The position numbers and the translations under genes are program-made. From Cristatella mucedo (Eukaryota; Bryozoa; Phylactolaemata; Cristatellidae): 64,000 bases of DNA. Positions 53,156 to 64,000 of the stretch are shown in pieces (position 1 is the first letter of the stretch; each line of letters opens with the position of its first letter). Location of the stretch: contig WPIO01000001.1 in the NCBI GenBank assembly GCA_009760855.2, forward strand, positions 4,112,001-4,176,000, given 5' to 3'. The notes beneath the pieces are model-generated. The model saw only the letters and a program-made list of their open reading frames with translations, ran no database searches and was not told where the DNA came from.

Positions 53156-53465
53156 CCTAGGGATCCATTAGAGGTCCATTAATTACATCAAATATTTAGT
53201 GGATAGGCAATTTACATAATTAGTCCGCTACGCTGTGGGCTTCAAAGTGAGCCTTGCACTCGTGCTTCTCCGTGGCACTGAAATAATAGGCTGGTATATT
53301 TAAGGGAATGGACTTTCACGTGTGTTAAGGTATCGGCCCTCTGTATTGCCATCGTGTTCTGTTACTGTCGGAATACCTGCATGTATTGAGTTGGCCACTG
53401 CGACTAAGTAGCCCTGCTTTGAGGTGCTAGCTTCACCCGTACATAAGGACTAGCACCGATGTCAA

Positions 53466-53695
53466 TAGTAATAATAATAATAATAATGCACTTGATAAAG
53501 CGCCCTCAGATAACTCAATCTCTTTCTAAGCGCTTTACATGTGCTGCAAAGGGAAATGCAATTGAATGGTGAATAATATCATGCTTGATAAACAAACAAA
53601 ATGAATAACATGGTTAGGGGTGACATGTACAGGGTCAGCATGCAAATGTGGTTAGTGGCAGCATGCACAGTGTCAGCACGCATAAGCACGTTACG
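53466..53695 (-). mobile_element. LINE-B 3' fragment
   Basis: It starts with an (AAT)n run, then 'gcacttgataaagcgccctc', 'agataactcaatctctttct', 'aagcgctttacatgtgctgc' and the 'gcatgc' region to about 53690, on the plus strand in reverse family order. Confidence 0.85.
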
Positions 53696-53789
53696 TGCGC
53701 TAGGTCTGTGGCAAAGGTCACTAGTGCAATAGCCGTGACAGCGCGTCCGTAACAATAACCCAAAGTAGGCACTCTTGACTGCGGAACTG

Positions 53790-53990
53790 ATGTTGTCAAT
53801 CAGCGAAGGTCATTTTAGAAAACGATACCATAATTTAGTGTGGACGATGCATGGGATATGCTTGGAGGAGCCAATTTTGTGGAGGAAGATTTCCAGTTCC
53901 TGAGTGACACAAAGTTTGGCAGTCTTTATTAGGTTAGTTTTATTGTCGTTCAAGCTGAGAAAGATAAATTTAATCTACCTGTGAATGTCA
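53790..53990 (-). mobile_element. LINE reverse-transcriptase fragment, decayed
   Basis: On the minus strand, short pieces such as LNDNKTNL and CVTQELEIF resemble the post-catalytic region of LINE-B. It may be the rest of the neighbouring copy after a deletion. Confidence 0.45.
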
Positions 53991-54009
53991 GCAAATGTAA
54001 TAAAAGATA

Positions 54010-54180
54010 ATAAAGAGTATTTAATTTAACGGCCTCCTTTATATAGCAGCAGAATAACCTTAGTGGCTTTCGGTCTACTCGCACTGCGAAAAAACAGTTA
54101 ACTTGTATAGGACTCAAATCCACGACCTGGCTAGTGACCTGCGAGCACATTACCACAAGACCCGTAAGGGGGAAATATAA
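54010..54180 (-). mobile_element. SINE-1 copy
   Basis: The plus strand shows 'tttaacggcctcctttatat', 'agcagcagaataaccttagt', 'aggactcaaatccacgacct' and 'gcgagcacattaccacaaga'. Confidence 0.75.
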
Positions 54181-54184
54181 GCTT

Positions 54185-55170
54185 GGAAGGAGTTGAGGGA
54201 ATGTAAGGTAATGGAAAGCAGGGGATTATCAAGGCATAAGTACAGCTGCGTGTTCTCTGTGTCGTCAACTTAGTAATGAGAGCCAAGATTACACTTGGCG
54301 ATTACATTGATTAGATGTGATTGTATAGAATGTGAAAAGAAGTGAACTTTAACTGACCCATAAGGTAAACCTGCGTTAAAAGGCTCAACAGATGGCAGTA
54401 GGCCTCTAACATCTAAGCTTAAAAACATAAATCTTTGCAATAAAAGACCTACAGAATTCGAGGTCCAGGAAAATTGATGGTCCCTGTAGGAGAGCTGGGC
54501 GATTAAATGCTTTAGAAGTTGCCAAGAGACCCAGAAAAACAAGCACAAGTACTCTACCTATTCAACATCCCTAAGAAAAACACTTTACACTCTAAGTGGT
54601 GCTACCGCTGCTTATTGATTAGCTCTAAAATTCTACTAGGAACTTCTAGGTTTGATCGATTTTCTTTAAAGAGGTTAGCCAGCTTGTCACTATTCGCCAG
54701 TGTATCTGTGCTAGTTAGGTAGAGGGGAGACAGGGCGGAAGTTAGTGAATTTATTCCTCCAGTTCTAGGTTTGACTTCTTCATTGGGGCGTGATAGCGTA
54801 ATATTTGAAGATTACGACTTTGTGGCTTTATGCAAGTCAGAGTTAGTTCCTTAATTCATTCACTTGGCTCTTCATTAGTCTTGTCGCCGTAGTACTAGCG
54901 AGAGAATAGGTCCTGGCCGGTCAAACAATCAAGTCATTGGCAACCTGTTGCTGCCATCCTTCAGTGCTTGCTGCGGCAACGAACGACACTATGGCTTCAG
55001 AATATCACAGGGTCAGTTTAAAATTTTTATTGTGCAATTACCGCGTTAGCACATCGATAAACACATATAACTGCAGCGAACGCTGCTGTTCAGTTCAGCA
55101 TACATGAGACGTACATACATGCATACAAGGTATTCTAGTGCTCCACTTTCCAGAAGTATACTGTCGGGTA
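54185..55170. other. no gene recognised
   Basis: Some words near 54230-54550 may be old LINE sequence on the minus strand (Ser/Leu-rich frame at 54270-54548), but no motif is secure. Confidence 0.3.
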
Positions 55171-55176
55171 GAACTG

Positions 55177-55182
55177 TTTATT
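55177..55182 (-). terminator. polyadenylation signal candidate
   Basis: AATAAA on the minus strand, about 230 nt after the stop of the 55413-55588 exon. Confidence 0.35.
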
Positions 55183-55412
55183 TGCGTTCATTTATGAAGA
55201 ACTTGTCATTTATCTTGATAGGAAGAGATTCACAACCAGATTCACGAACGCTCGCACGATGCCGTAGCAGTGCTCCAGTACCTTCACCGCTGTAGCTAGC
55301 ATGCGCAGTGTTTGACGCATTTGTCTCGGGGATTATAAAATGCTGTTAAAAGCGCGGAAACGCTTCGAGGCACACAAGAGTAGATATTTTGAAGATGAAA
55401 CTGCAATACATT

Positions 55413-55588
55413 CTAAGCCAAATAAAGCCGTTTACGAGACGTCAGAGTGAGCAGGTCGCTGACTTTTCCCGTTTTTATCTCTTTTTCAACCACAGCGAGA
55501 AGCTCTTTCTGATCTGCGTCACTTGAGAGCTCCAGCATAATGCGACCCATCAAATCGTCAAACGGTCTTTCGTTGATAGCTTCAGCAT
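55413..55588 (-). CDS. terminal exon of an unidentified gene
   Basis: On the minus strand, after the acceptor 'cgtcattttag', an open frame of 57 codons plus two entry bases runs to TAG. The peptide reads AEAINERPFDDLMGRIMLEL, SSDADQKELLAVVEKEIKTG and KVSDLLTLTSRKRLYLA. Its composition is that of a soluble helical protein end (acidic/basic balance, heptad-like Leu). It needs a phase-1 upstream exon. I do not recognise the family. It is not related to the LINE frames around it. An AATAAA lies about 230 nt downstream. Confidence 0.55.
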
Positions 55589-56149
55589 CTAAAATGACGG
55601 CGAATCTCTGCTGTGCAGTATAAGAAGTTTAAGCAGCTCATACTTGTGCGAAAAGCAGCAGAGCATCATCCCAGCGCTGCACATGCTCCGGGTAGGAGCA
55701 GCATGTGCAGCGGCTTTCCGATCCTCTCGTAGCCTACTTGCCTTCAAAAGCGGACTAGGATGATTAGTAATAATGTTAGAAGTCATTTAATAGAAACCTG
55801 CAGGAGCTAAATATCTTTCCACGTCTTTTACATGTCGCGGCTAGAGAAGCAATTGTAAAGGATTAATGACATGCACGTTAGCGAATCTAGACGAGCGTTC
55901 AAAAGAAAAAAACGTATCATACATAATGTAATATTTGTTCGTCGGTAACTCCAGAAAGCCACAAAGACTAAGAGGGTGTTATGCGCAAGAGTTTCCTGTA
56001 GCGAACTTTGTGCCCAATGGGCTTTTGGTACACATTCTGTAGCCAACAGACTTCATTTCACGAAACAAGGATAAAGTGAGAAACATAGCTGAGTCAAAAG
56101 ATAAGTCGAGATAGCGAGTAGCATGGAAATAACAGCCCAGGACGGCGTT

Positions 56150-59100
56150 ACAGGATGCGCCGCTGTCGGCAGCAGGAAAGTAGTTGTCGTTGCGAGAGAA
56201 TTAAGGAAGTGAGTTCCACAGCCTAGGACCTACGGAGCAAAAGCTTCTGTCGCCAACTGTCTGTATTAAATCCAACTGTATTTAAGCGTAGGCACGGAAC
56301 AGTCAATCATTGCCCATAGATGACCTGAGGGCACGAGGAAGCTGAAACTGGTGTAGCAGTTTAGCTACAAGGGAAGTAGTCAAGTCATGGCGGACCTTGT
56401 GGGTTAGCGTAGGCAATCAACCACGAACCTGTCGATAAGCCGGAAGCCACTGAGGCTCCTTCTGCAAAGGAGACACGTGGCTGAACCTCTGGGATTTGTT
56501 GACTAGTATTGCAGCCATATTCATGAGCAGCTGCAGTGGCCAGATGGCTTTTTCGGTAGCCCAGCCAAAATGAATTCCATTAATCTAGCCTAGACAGAAC
56601 AAGGGAGCTAGTTAAATTTTTTGCAAGTCACCGTGGAAGACAGCTCCTAATATTAGATAAGGACTGGCCGGGATGGCTTACTGTAGAGCCAGTCTTCTTA
56701 ATGAAACTAAAATTTAGGTGGTTGTAACAGACAACACATAAGTTCTGAGCACATGGTGCCTGTCGCACAGCAGCTTCGCTGATTAGAGGAGCTACGTCTC
56801 TTAGTCCAGCCTTGCGCTTGGGGTATTCCATGAGTAGCAGTTTAGTTCAGTTTGAACGTAATTTAGTTTAAGCATATTGGCGAACATCAAGGATCAAATG
56901 TCTGCAAGGCAAGCATTCAGTTTATTAGTTGCTGCAGCAGAACCTGACGGTTTTAGCGAAAAATAAAGTTATACATCAGCTCCACAGTCAAGTCTGCCTA
57001 CTTTCAGCTAGATGACATTATTAAATTTGTTTAGACAAGGATACCATATCTAAATTGGTAAATGCATTTGTGACATCCACTCTTGACTTCTGTAACACAC
57101 TTGCCGGTCTACCGGCCCGCGAAATCAGGCACCTTTAGCAGGTGCGGTACTCTGCAGCTAGGCTTGTCTGTCGTGAGCGTCGCAGTTGCCACATCACACC
57201 ATTTCTCGCCGACCTGCACTGACACCAAGTCGAGCAATGTATCGGCTTCAAGATTTTGTCAATAACTTTTAGGACCTTTCATTCTTTGGCTACAGCCTAC
57301 CTATCAGATCTAGTCCCCAACCAAGCTGAGCATCGTACCAGCCGCTTTTCGGAATCAAACTGTTTTCCGAAACCTCGTACACATCTCAAATCCTTTGGAG
57401 ACGGTGGTTTTAGTTCATATGCTCCCAAAGCCTGGAACTCACGCCTGACTTGTGTTACGACATCTCCTGACTTGAGCACATTTAAAAAGAAACTAAAAAC
57501 GCATCGATTGATTACAGCATTTAGTGGGTCTCTGCGATTCGAATTTATATGCTTACGCGTGCAGACACTGTGCATGCTGCTACTAACGATAATTGCATGC
57601 TGACCATGTGCATGTCACCCTAACCATGTTATTCTTGCTATTGAGTACGCTACCACTAACCATTCGATCGTGTTTTCTTCGCAGCAAATGTAAAGTACCT
57701 AACAAGATATTGAGTTCTCTGAGAGTGCTATACAAAATCTATTGATACTACTATTATAATTAAGTATCGTCAGCGTGGACGTGATAGTCTATCCGGTGTG
57801 AATAATTTTTTCAGAGGTTCAGTAAAAATGGAGAACAGAAAAGAAGAAAGGACACTCGAGGGACTGCAATGGGTCTAGTTGATCTGGTTTGACCACCATA
57901 CGACACCGATTAAACGAAATCAGAAACAACAACGCAAATGTCTCGTCTTCTATACCGACAGTTTTTCTCAATCCTTTAAGTAGGATTGACACCACGATCA
58001 CATAACTACTGCCGAATTCAACTGATATATCGAGTAGGACTAGAACAGTGACACTACCGTCATCGTTGCTGCGTTGAATATCGTTGATTACATGGAGAAG
58101 AGCAGTTTCAGTGGATTGGTGGTGCTTAAATTTTCAGTCAATTTATTTTTTTCAATGTGTGCTACTAGCTGATTAGTGATAATATTTTCGAGAATAGTAG
58201 ACAAAGAAGGAAGAATAAAACTGGGTGAAAATTTGATAAGACCTCTGAATCCAGTCCACCTTTTTAGTATTGGTCGAAAGATGACTGATTTGAAAGACTT
58301 TGGAACAACCCTATAGCAACAACATATAATAACATCTACGGAAACATCACAAATCGGATCTATGGCTGGCATAAGTTTGTCTTCCAATGAAGACCACAAA
58401 GGGAATAGTACAGGGTTTTCAGGAGACTAGCTCTTACTTTACTTGACTCTGATAACGTAACCCCTTCGCATGCAGAAACCTAGGAAGGTCTCTTAAGGAA
58501 GGTCACAGGTTGTAACCTAAAAGTTGCTTTTGTCATAGGGGCTTCATGGAGGTACGAATATGTGCCATTAGTTTAGTAAAGAAAGCTGAACACTTTTCGA
58601 CCGAGCGGCTAATGTCTGTGGTCTTAAACCTCTCAGAGTTGGCAGGCAAATTGTCCACCATCATATAAAACTGTTTTGGGTCTGACTAACAGGACTTCAG
58701 TGTTTGAGTAAACCCTACGCTTTGCAGGGCACTTTTTTGACGTTTTTTGGTAAATTAAAGGAATCTTCATGACTCTGTACACGTGCCAAGTATTAATGTA
58801 GGGGAGCATGCTCGTTAAGGGCACTCCTAAGTTTTATGTTCACTGCAGCAGTGAAGGTATCGAGGCTTTCGGCCGAGTCTGGTGCAAATCAAGAAGACCA
58901 GCATAACAAAAAAAAAATCAAAAATTTCTCAGGATCGATTTTTTTTAAAGTTTAATTGGACACAATCGATTTCACCCTGCTCATAAAACAGCGAAGGAAC
59001 AGTAAACAAAATTGAGCAACGGTCTGAGATGATCAGTGCACAGAGAATATGGTCAGTGGGATAGACATCCGTTGTGACATTGAGGTCTAGGGTTAGGCCA

Positions 59101-59400
59101 TCAAAACTACGAGTGGTATGCTTAGCGTGTTTGGACCAAACCAAAGTTTTACAGACAGTCAAGAAACGAGCGGACCTGACTGTTGCTAGCGTTGTCAGTG
59201 TGAACGCGAAACTCTCCTGCAATCATTAACGGTCTGTCACACACACACACGGATATATTCATAAGGAACTCAAACAAGTCATACATAAACAACGCTCGAT
59301 AGCCAGGTGGAGGTCGGAAGACATTACTAAGGCTGAAGCAATGCTGAAGCAAACAAGAAGACGGTCAGGACCATCGATTAGTAAGACATATGGCTAGTGG
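56150..59400 (-). mobile_element. LINE-A copy with endonuclease and reverse transcriptase, interrupted
   Basis: In minus-strand order: an endonuclease part (DRPLMIAGEFRVHTDNASNS, VYPTDHILCALIISDR) at 58929-59352; the N-terminal reverse transcriptase (LPSLSTILENIITNQLVAHI, EKNKLTEN) at 58088-58399; a decayed palm (LLKGLRKTVGIEDETFAL) at 57819-58001; then after an interruption YPKRKAGLRDVAPLI at about 56770-56831; and the C-terminal region ('ttccacagcctaggacctac' on the plus strand) to 56160. Stops and shifts are frequent. The order matches the copy at 36.8 kb. Confidence 0.85.
56935..57755 (+). mobile_element. LINE-B copy inserted in LINE-A
   Basis: The plus strand carries STLDFCNTLAGLPA-like sequence, the His-Ile-Thr-Pro block, TFRTFHSLATAYLSDLVPNQ, PKPRTHLKSFGDGGFSSYAP and AWNSRLTCVTTSPDL. 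Then come the 'gcatgc' 3' region, the tail 'aagatattgagttctctgag' and an ATT-type end. LINE-A sequence of opposite direction flanks it on both sides. It has frame breaks near 57130 and 57250. Confidence 0.85.
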
Positions 59401-59639
59401 CATGATTTGAATCAGGCACGGGTAACCATGCAAAGCACACCGGAGCAAAAAAGACACCTGCGACCAATGGAAAACTGAGCTGAGCACTGACGCATTTTCA
59501 GCTGACGCTTAGATGACGCAATGCCATTGCAAGTAGTGATCGTAGCTGAAAGCGAGCTACAGAATTTTCGGTGCACAATACTTGAAGGTGTGATCACAAA
59601 AAACAAGGAATATAGCTCGGGGCGCTATCAGAGGAATAG

Positions 59640-59875
59640 ATGCTCAGTAGTGGGTGGTGCAAGAAGAATACACTGGAGCACGGAGGTCGGATACCTGGGT
59701 CGGATAGGCTGGTGCAACCGAGTGAAGCTATCTATAAGCCAGAGAGAGGATATAGAGAATGATTCGATGCTCGATAGGGAGCCAATGCAGCTCAGGCAGA
59801 TGTGGCGTGACCTGACAGCTGCGCCATGTACTGCAGACCAGATGAGCTGCAGAGTTTTGCACCGGTTGCAAAAAA
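59640..59875 (-). mobile_element. LINE reverse-transcriptase C-terminal fragment
   Basis: The minus strand reads a block like LQNSAAHLVCSTWR, CQVTPHLPELHWLPIEHRI. This is the conserved LINE segment seen in LINE-B, but of a different subfamily. The plus-strand open frame over it is a shadow. Confidence 0.7.
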
Positions 59876-60095
59876 GTGCACGTAATTACTCAGGTTACTC
59901 TTCCGCTGCTGAATTTATGTTGCCTATCTTCAATGAGTTTTCGCGGTAGACTTTTTACTGTCATGCAATCATTGGAACAGTCTCGAGCGCACGGTAACTC
60001 ATTCCTTCAGTGGCAAGTCTACAAGCAAAATTAATTGTCAAATATTCCTAATTCGCACGGCGTTCACATGCAATTTGAAGCAAAACTGCAATAAC

Positions 60096-60338
60096 TTATT
60101 TCTCTCTCACGCGAAAGACGCTGGGATGCAAGTAAACGTTACTGTCACAATAAGGACGCAATGCACTGCGCTTGTAGCCTTGTGACAGCATCCTGGAGTA
60201 CTTAAAGGTTGTTGTATTCCCCGAAGGGCCCGGTGGACACTGCAAGTGGTCTTTAAGGTTAGAGTCGATTAACTTGGCGAACAATTCTATCTCCAGCGGA
60301 ATGCGAAGCCGGAACTTTAGGGTCAAGAATTCGTGGCA
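60096..60338 (-). CDS. exon candidate of an unidentified gene
   Basis: After a very strong acceptor ('cctttttcctag') the minus strand has an open frame of 80 codons in phase 0, ending at TAA. It includes CHEFLTLKFRLRIPLEIELF, AKLIDSNLKDHLQCPPGPSG and LRPYCDSNVYLHPSVFRVRE. I recognise no family. A donor-like A|GTAACG inside (after TGTGAC) would leave phase 1, which fits the 55588 exon. The two could therefore belong to one gene, but the donor is mediocre. Confidence 0.4.
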   Translation of the reverse strand, partial: CHEFLTLKFRLRIPLEIELFAKLIDSNLKDHLQCPPGPSGNTTTFKYSRMLSQGYKRSALRPYCDSNVYLHPSVFRVREK

Positions 60339-60729
60339 CTAGGAAAAAGGAAAACAGAGGACAAGGACAAGGACAGCCCCTGATGCAGGCCAGCCATTTT
60401 GAAATAATTTATTGTCATTTCATGCTTATATCATTGCTACCTCTTTCCAAACCGATTAAAGCTTCTCAAAATCCGGGATCATCAATAAAGGATGGATATT
60501 TTTAACGAACTATTTGGGATAGGGTTTTAAAATTTTTTCCTGCATATACAGTTTCACATAAACTTTGGAGTCTGCATTTTTGGGCATTAAAGACTTTCAA
60601 TTTTCCAATGCCACACATTTAAAAGTGACAATAAAACCGCACAGTGGCCGCTTAGTCGGCAATTATTATTCATGTGAATAAAAAACTAAATTCTAGATTT
60701 TTTGAGGATATGTTGGCTGGATATCTGAC

Positions 60730-60990
60730 ACAAAGCATGCGAAGCTGATTTCCAAACCCCGAACCCACTCCCCACTCCCCACTGACGTCACATCCCCTGA
60801 GTCGATGGCGTCTAAAAGGAGGCTAAAGTCATCCCATTAGCTCAGCATTTGCTTTCGTCGAGAGAATCTTTTTTCTTATGCATGCTGTCACTAAAAATTT
60901 GTCATGCTTTTTGCAAACATACATAAGGGGGCCCAGAAAGAGATTAATTCCTAGTGGGCGCTATGCATAAGTGTACATGGTTATAATAGC
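60730..60990 (+). mobile_element. LINE-B-like 3' fragment
   Basis: It shows 'tccccactgacgtcacatcc', 'gcgtctaaaaggaggctaaa', 'tgcatgctgtcactaaaaat', then the tail 'ggcccagaaagagattaatt' and 'cctagtgggcgctatgcata'. It is diverged. Confidence 0.7.
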
Positions 60991-61024
60991 ATATCCAATT
61001 ATGTAACTAGAGTGGATTCAGCAC

Positions 61025-61030
61025 TTTATT
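61025..61030 (-). terminator. polyadenylation signal overlapping the polycystin stop codon
   Basis: The minus strand reads GTA AAA TAA AGT: the stop TAA lies inside AATAAA. No other AATAAA is needed if this one is used. Confidence 0.55.
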
Positions 61031-61360
61031 TTACTGCTTCAGCAAGTCTGTCAAGGCACAGATCGGCAGAGAGCTGAGTTGGCTTACCATCAACAAAACC
61101 AGAGGCTTCGCTATGTAATCGAGGCAGACTTGGCCCGTTAGCAATTCCCAGGAATGCCTTCATTTTGGTAAGCATGAAGTCAACTAGCTCATAGTAGTTT
61201 CTTGCTTTAACTGCTTCGTCCTTGATTTCTGAGAACTTGCTCATGATGAGAGTCACCATGAAGTTGATCATCATGAAGTTAATGAATACGATGAAGGTAA
61301 TGAAGAACATTGGCCCCAGTATAGGGCTCGCTTCTGAAATATGTGAGTAGTCGAATTTAT
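61026..61360 (-). CDS. polycystin-family channel, last exon
   Basis: The acceptor is 'ttaattttgtag'; the exon starts in phase 1 and ends at TAA. It encodes KFDYSHISEASPILGPMFFI, a hydrophobic segment TFIVFINFMMINFMVTLIMS (S6), then KFSEIKDEAVKARNYYELVD and FMLTKMKAFLGIANG. This is the pore-exit helix and short cytoplasmic tail of a polycystin. The tail ends about 60 residues after S6, with no EF-hand or long coiled coil as in PKD2, so a PKD1-like type is more likely. Polycystins are membrane cation channel subunits, often of cilia. It joins the exon at 63748 in phase, giving MILNKFDYSHI across the junction. Confidence 0.88.
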
Positions 61361-63747
61361 CTACAAAATTAAGCAAATCTCATAGAAACAATCTCAACGA
61401 TTCAGTTCAATCACCGTGCCCAGTGTTAAGTACATAATTAAACCGTGACAGAAATATTTACGCTTAAACATTTCTTATGTCGCAACACGGTATCGTCTAC
61501 AGCCATCGCTGAGCTTTGTGTAATCATCCCTTAATTAAAAAGACAAGGAGCTTGCATGCAAATTAGACCACTTATAGGAACTTAATGGAACTGTTAAAAC
61601 CGGCTTCAGTAAAAGCTGCTCTTAAACGATATGTATAGACATTTCAGAGAGAGAATGACCATTTGCTCATGCCAGAGCTTTTCCGCCAAATCTATTCTAA
61701 TAAACTATAATCAAGAATGGAAGACATCAGAACTGATTTACCACCAGAGTCTGAGATCGATGCCTATAAAATACCAGAACTGGATTCTGGCGCTGTTTGA
61801 TACAATAACAGCCGGGGTTCAGTACTTACTTCTGGAATTTACAAGGTTCGATTGGCGTAAGGTTCTTGGACTTTATAATCATAGCACTTCCCTTCGTTGT
61901 GACATCGCCTGACACGGTCAAGCAATTTTGAAGTCTCAAAGGTACATCAAAGTTCGAACGGGGCCAGGATAAGGCTTTAGGCAATATCGCGCCTAACCGC
62001 TGCACTTGCTACGCTAAACATGGTTCTGAGACGATAGGTAGTAGGACCTGCAATGTTCCCAGGTTTCAGAATTTCTCCTCGTGCTACTCGCTCTGAGGTT
62101 ATCGTTCTGCCTTAAGAGATCACTAGTTGTTAGATCATAGTAATGCATTCGAAGTGACATGACTTGTGTGGTGCTAAGAACTGGCACGCTTTCTTAGTAC
62201 TCCCTGCAGCAGGTTTACTCCGAACGATCGAAAGCCCCTAGTAATAGCCGATCTAATAGATCCGTGAAAGATTCACCGTTGAATGCGATAGGAGGTACAG
62301 CGAGAGATAGAGAGAGAGGGAGAGAGAGAGAGAGGGACGAAGGTAAGGATCACAACGCGGAGAGACAAAAAGGAAAAAGAGGGCAAGAGGAAACATAGCA
62401 GGGTGGGAGAGAAAGAGGAAGAGTTATTGTTTCAAAGCTAAGTATACAATTTATTTACGTACGTCAGTATCGTGCGCACGCGGCGGGTATTACTCTGTTC
62501 TTGTATGGGTGTGCACGCTCACGCATGTTTGAAGAATGAGATGTACTTTCGCAAGAGCAGGAAAAACCAGAAGTATTTGAAAATTAACTTGGAACTGACC
62601 GAATTTTGATAATTGTGCATCGGATAATTAAGAGACTAGAATCCATGTTATTACCATGCACACCGAAAGCATGATAAGATAATTGATTGTAGTAGGGTGA
62701 TACATAAGATTAGGATTAATTTCTACTCACGGTGAGAAAATTCAGACTCAAGTGTTATTTACGAATGCTAAGCAATTTCTAATAACTAATAAATGAACGC
62801 ATTACCTCGAATTGCATCTATCCAATATCAGGTCCCGTTTGTGAGAGATACTCTTATCTGTTAAATGTGTGAACACGTTTTTGATCCTTTTCATTTGTAT
62901 TAACTACGTTGCAGCTCCTAAGGTATCTGCACAAAGATTATGCTAGAAAAACCCGCTTATTTCCCAAGTAAACGGACAAAACCAATGGCTTCTTCTCAAA
63001 TATCCAATTTCACGTTTCTTGTAATTATTGCGTCATTTACAAGTTTCAGACTACTAAGCGGTACTATGCTGAACAGCACTTTCTATGAAAAATCAAGACA
63101 AGAGTGGTTTTCAGCATGCATCTAATTGCAATTAGCAAAAGAAATTTTAGAATTGAGGGCATAGCTGCGGAAAGTAGAAAAAAACACTATTGAAAAGTAG
63201 TAGAAATAAAGGGTGTGACCTGATGTGCAATGGTCGGCTTAGGAAATTCAGTCAGTTGGCGCGTCATAACTCTTTAGTGTATCCTTTGTGAGTTAGCAAA
63301 GTAGACTTCTAAACTTTCCTGTCCTCACTGCTTTGCGTTCGCTTCTCAGCTGACGTTTCAGCTGACTGACGCATGCTCATATTGAATATCATGCTCATAT
63401 CGCACGCCATGCTCCATGCTTCCATCGAGACGGCACTCAGATACGCACGAGAGCATTTCAAAACCTGTCTACAGACTTTCTACAAAGACTTGTATACAAT
63501 TACACTAAACAACGCCATGGGCTAGATGCTATTATTAAATTTTAACTTGTTATTTTTGCTAGGGGTATTGCCATTTGAGTTTAGAAAACGAAGAAAACCA
63601 ACATTGGGCAGATAGAATGGCATGCGTAGCAATACGTTGCTGAGATAGTTCAGAAGCAAATGGACCGCTTCAATCTCCTCTGGGTGCCGTCTGATCGTAA
63701 TAAGACCACCATGCTGCATTTATAAGCTTGCATCCTTGGGAACGTAC
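61361..63747. other. polycystin intron with GA-rich tract
   Basis: The intron between the last two exons holds a purine (GA/GGA)-rich tract at about 62302-62440. Otherwise I see no recognised element. Several A+T-rich open frames have no domain. Confidence 0.5.
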
Positions 63748-64000
63748 TCAGTATCATTACAAAAAGTGTCAGGCACGTCCTCGGAAAGGTCGTAAAGGAT
63801 AGTAAACTTCCAGAAAATAAGACGTATAAAGCACTGGTGAAAGCCATGAAAGCTGTCAGCATGACGCCAAAATATGACAATAGTGGCGAGCGTAATGCGG
63901 CTAACGTCCGGATAAACATCATGATACGCTGGTTAAATCGCAGCATTTTCGTCATCTTTAGAGTCGAGGTAAAGGCGATGATGGAAACCATGTAGACAAA
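63748..64000 (-). CDS. polycystin-family channel, penultimate exon (runs off the window)
   Basis: The frame is open at the window edge and ends at the donor CTGA|GTACGT, phase 1. It encodes KMTKMLRFNQRIMMFIRTLA, the S5 helix LLSYFGVMLTAFMAFTSALY, then LFSGSLLSFTTFPRTCLTLF and VMIL. RFN with the preceding Leu-rich stretch is a polycystin S4-S5 linker motif, and the last part corresponds to the pore helix. The usual selectivity residues after MIL are Asn-Lys-Phe-Asp here. The 5' exons lie beyond the window. Confidence 0.85.

Noticed and set aside
59521-59949. Plus-strand 142-codon open frame
   Set aside because: It is antisense to a LINE reverse-transcriptase fragment (HLPELHWLPI block on the minus strand).
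1-64000. CRISPR arrays, prokaryotic operons, phage or plasmid functions
   Set aside because: No spaced direct repeats of the CRISPR kind and no operon structure. Introns, SINEs and LINEs show animal nuclear DNA.

Overview
This window is nuclear DNA of an animal. Its genes are split by GT-AG introns and use the standard genetic code. The rest is mostly intron and intergenic sequence filled with tRNA-derived SINEs, 5'-truncated L2/CR1-like LINEs, hAT-type non-autonomous transposons and long dinucleotide microsatellites. The gene set (aryl hydrocarbon receptor, methylosome protein 50, a polycystin channel) is metazoan. The strong divergence of the receptor suggests an invertebrate, possibly a fast-evolving lineage; I cannot name the phylum. 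All exon models were built by hand from reading frame, splice sites and phase agreement.

Left part (1-15 kb): no complete gene. A GC-rich first-exon candidate lies on the minus strand (8351-8704), with a 30-bp minisatellite just upstream that continues its reading frame. SINEs, LINE fragments and microsatellites surround it.

Centre (about 15.3-36 kb, plus strand): an aryl hydrocarbon receptor (AHR) type bHLH-PAS gene. Eleven exons are placed from the bHLH exon to the C-terminal exon, and every junction agrees in phase. A tiny first coding exon at 6949-6965 is possible. The introns hold many SINEs, LINE pieces, a degenerate telomere-like repeat and microsatellites.

36-42 kb: a transposon cluster. 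It contains a broken LINE with reverse transcriptase, split by a 415-bp hAT-type element, plus an orphan exon candidate.

42.5-47.5 kb (minus strand): a compact six-exon WDR77/MEP50 gene. It encodes a 334-residue WD40 protein, the PRMT5 partner of the methylosome. A perfect 20-bp-stem hairpin lies in one intron.

47.5-60 kb: LINEs, SINEs and microsatellites, including a LINE inserted in a LINE. Two small minus-strand exons of unknown identity lie at 55.5 and 60.2 kb.

Right edge (61-64 kb, minus strand): the last two exons of a polycystin-family (PKD1-like) channel gene whose 5' part lies outside the window. Its stop codon lies inside its AATAAA polyadenylation signal.

The three recognised genes have unrelated jobs (ligand-sensing transcription factor, arginine-methylation cofactor, membrane channel). 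I see no sign of a gene cluster or a new multi-gene system. The most informative structure is in the repeats: a SINE family that shares its 3' tail with the resident LINE family, and several nested insertions.
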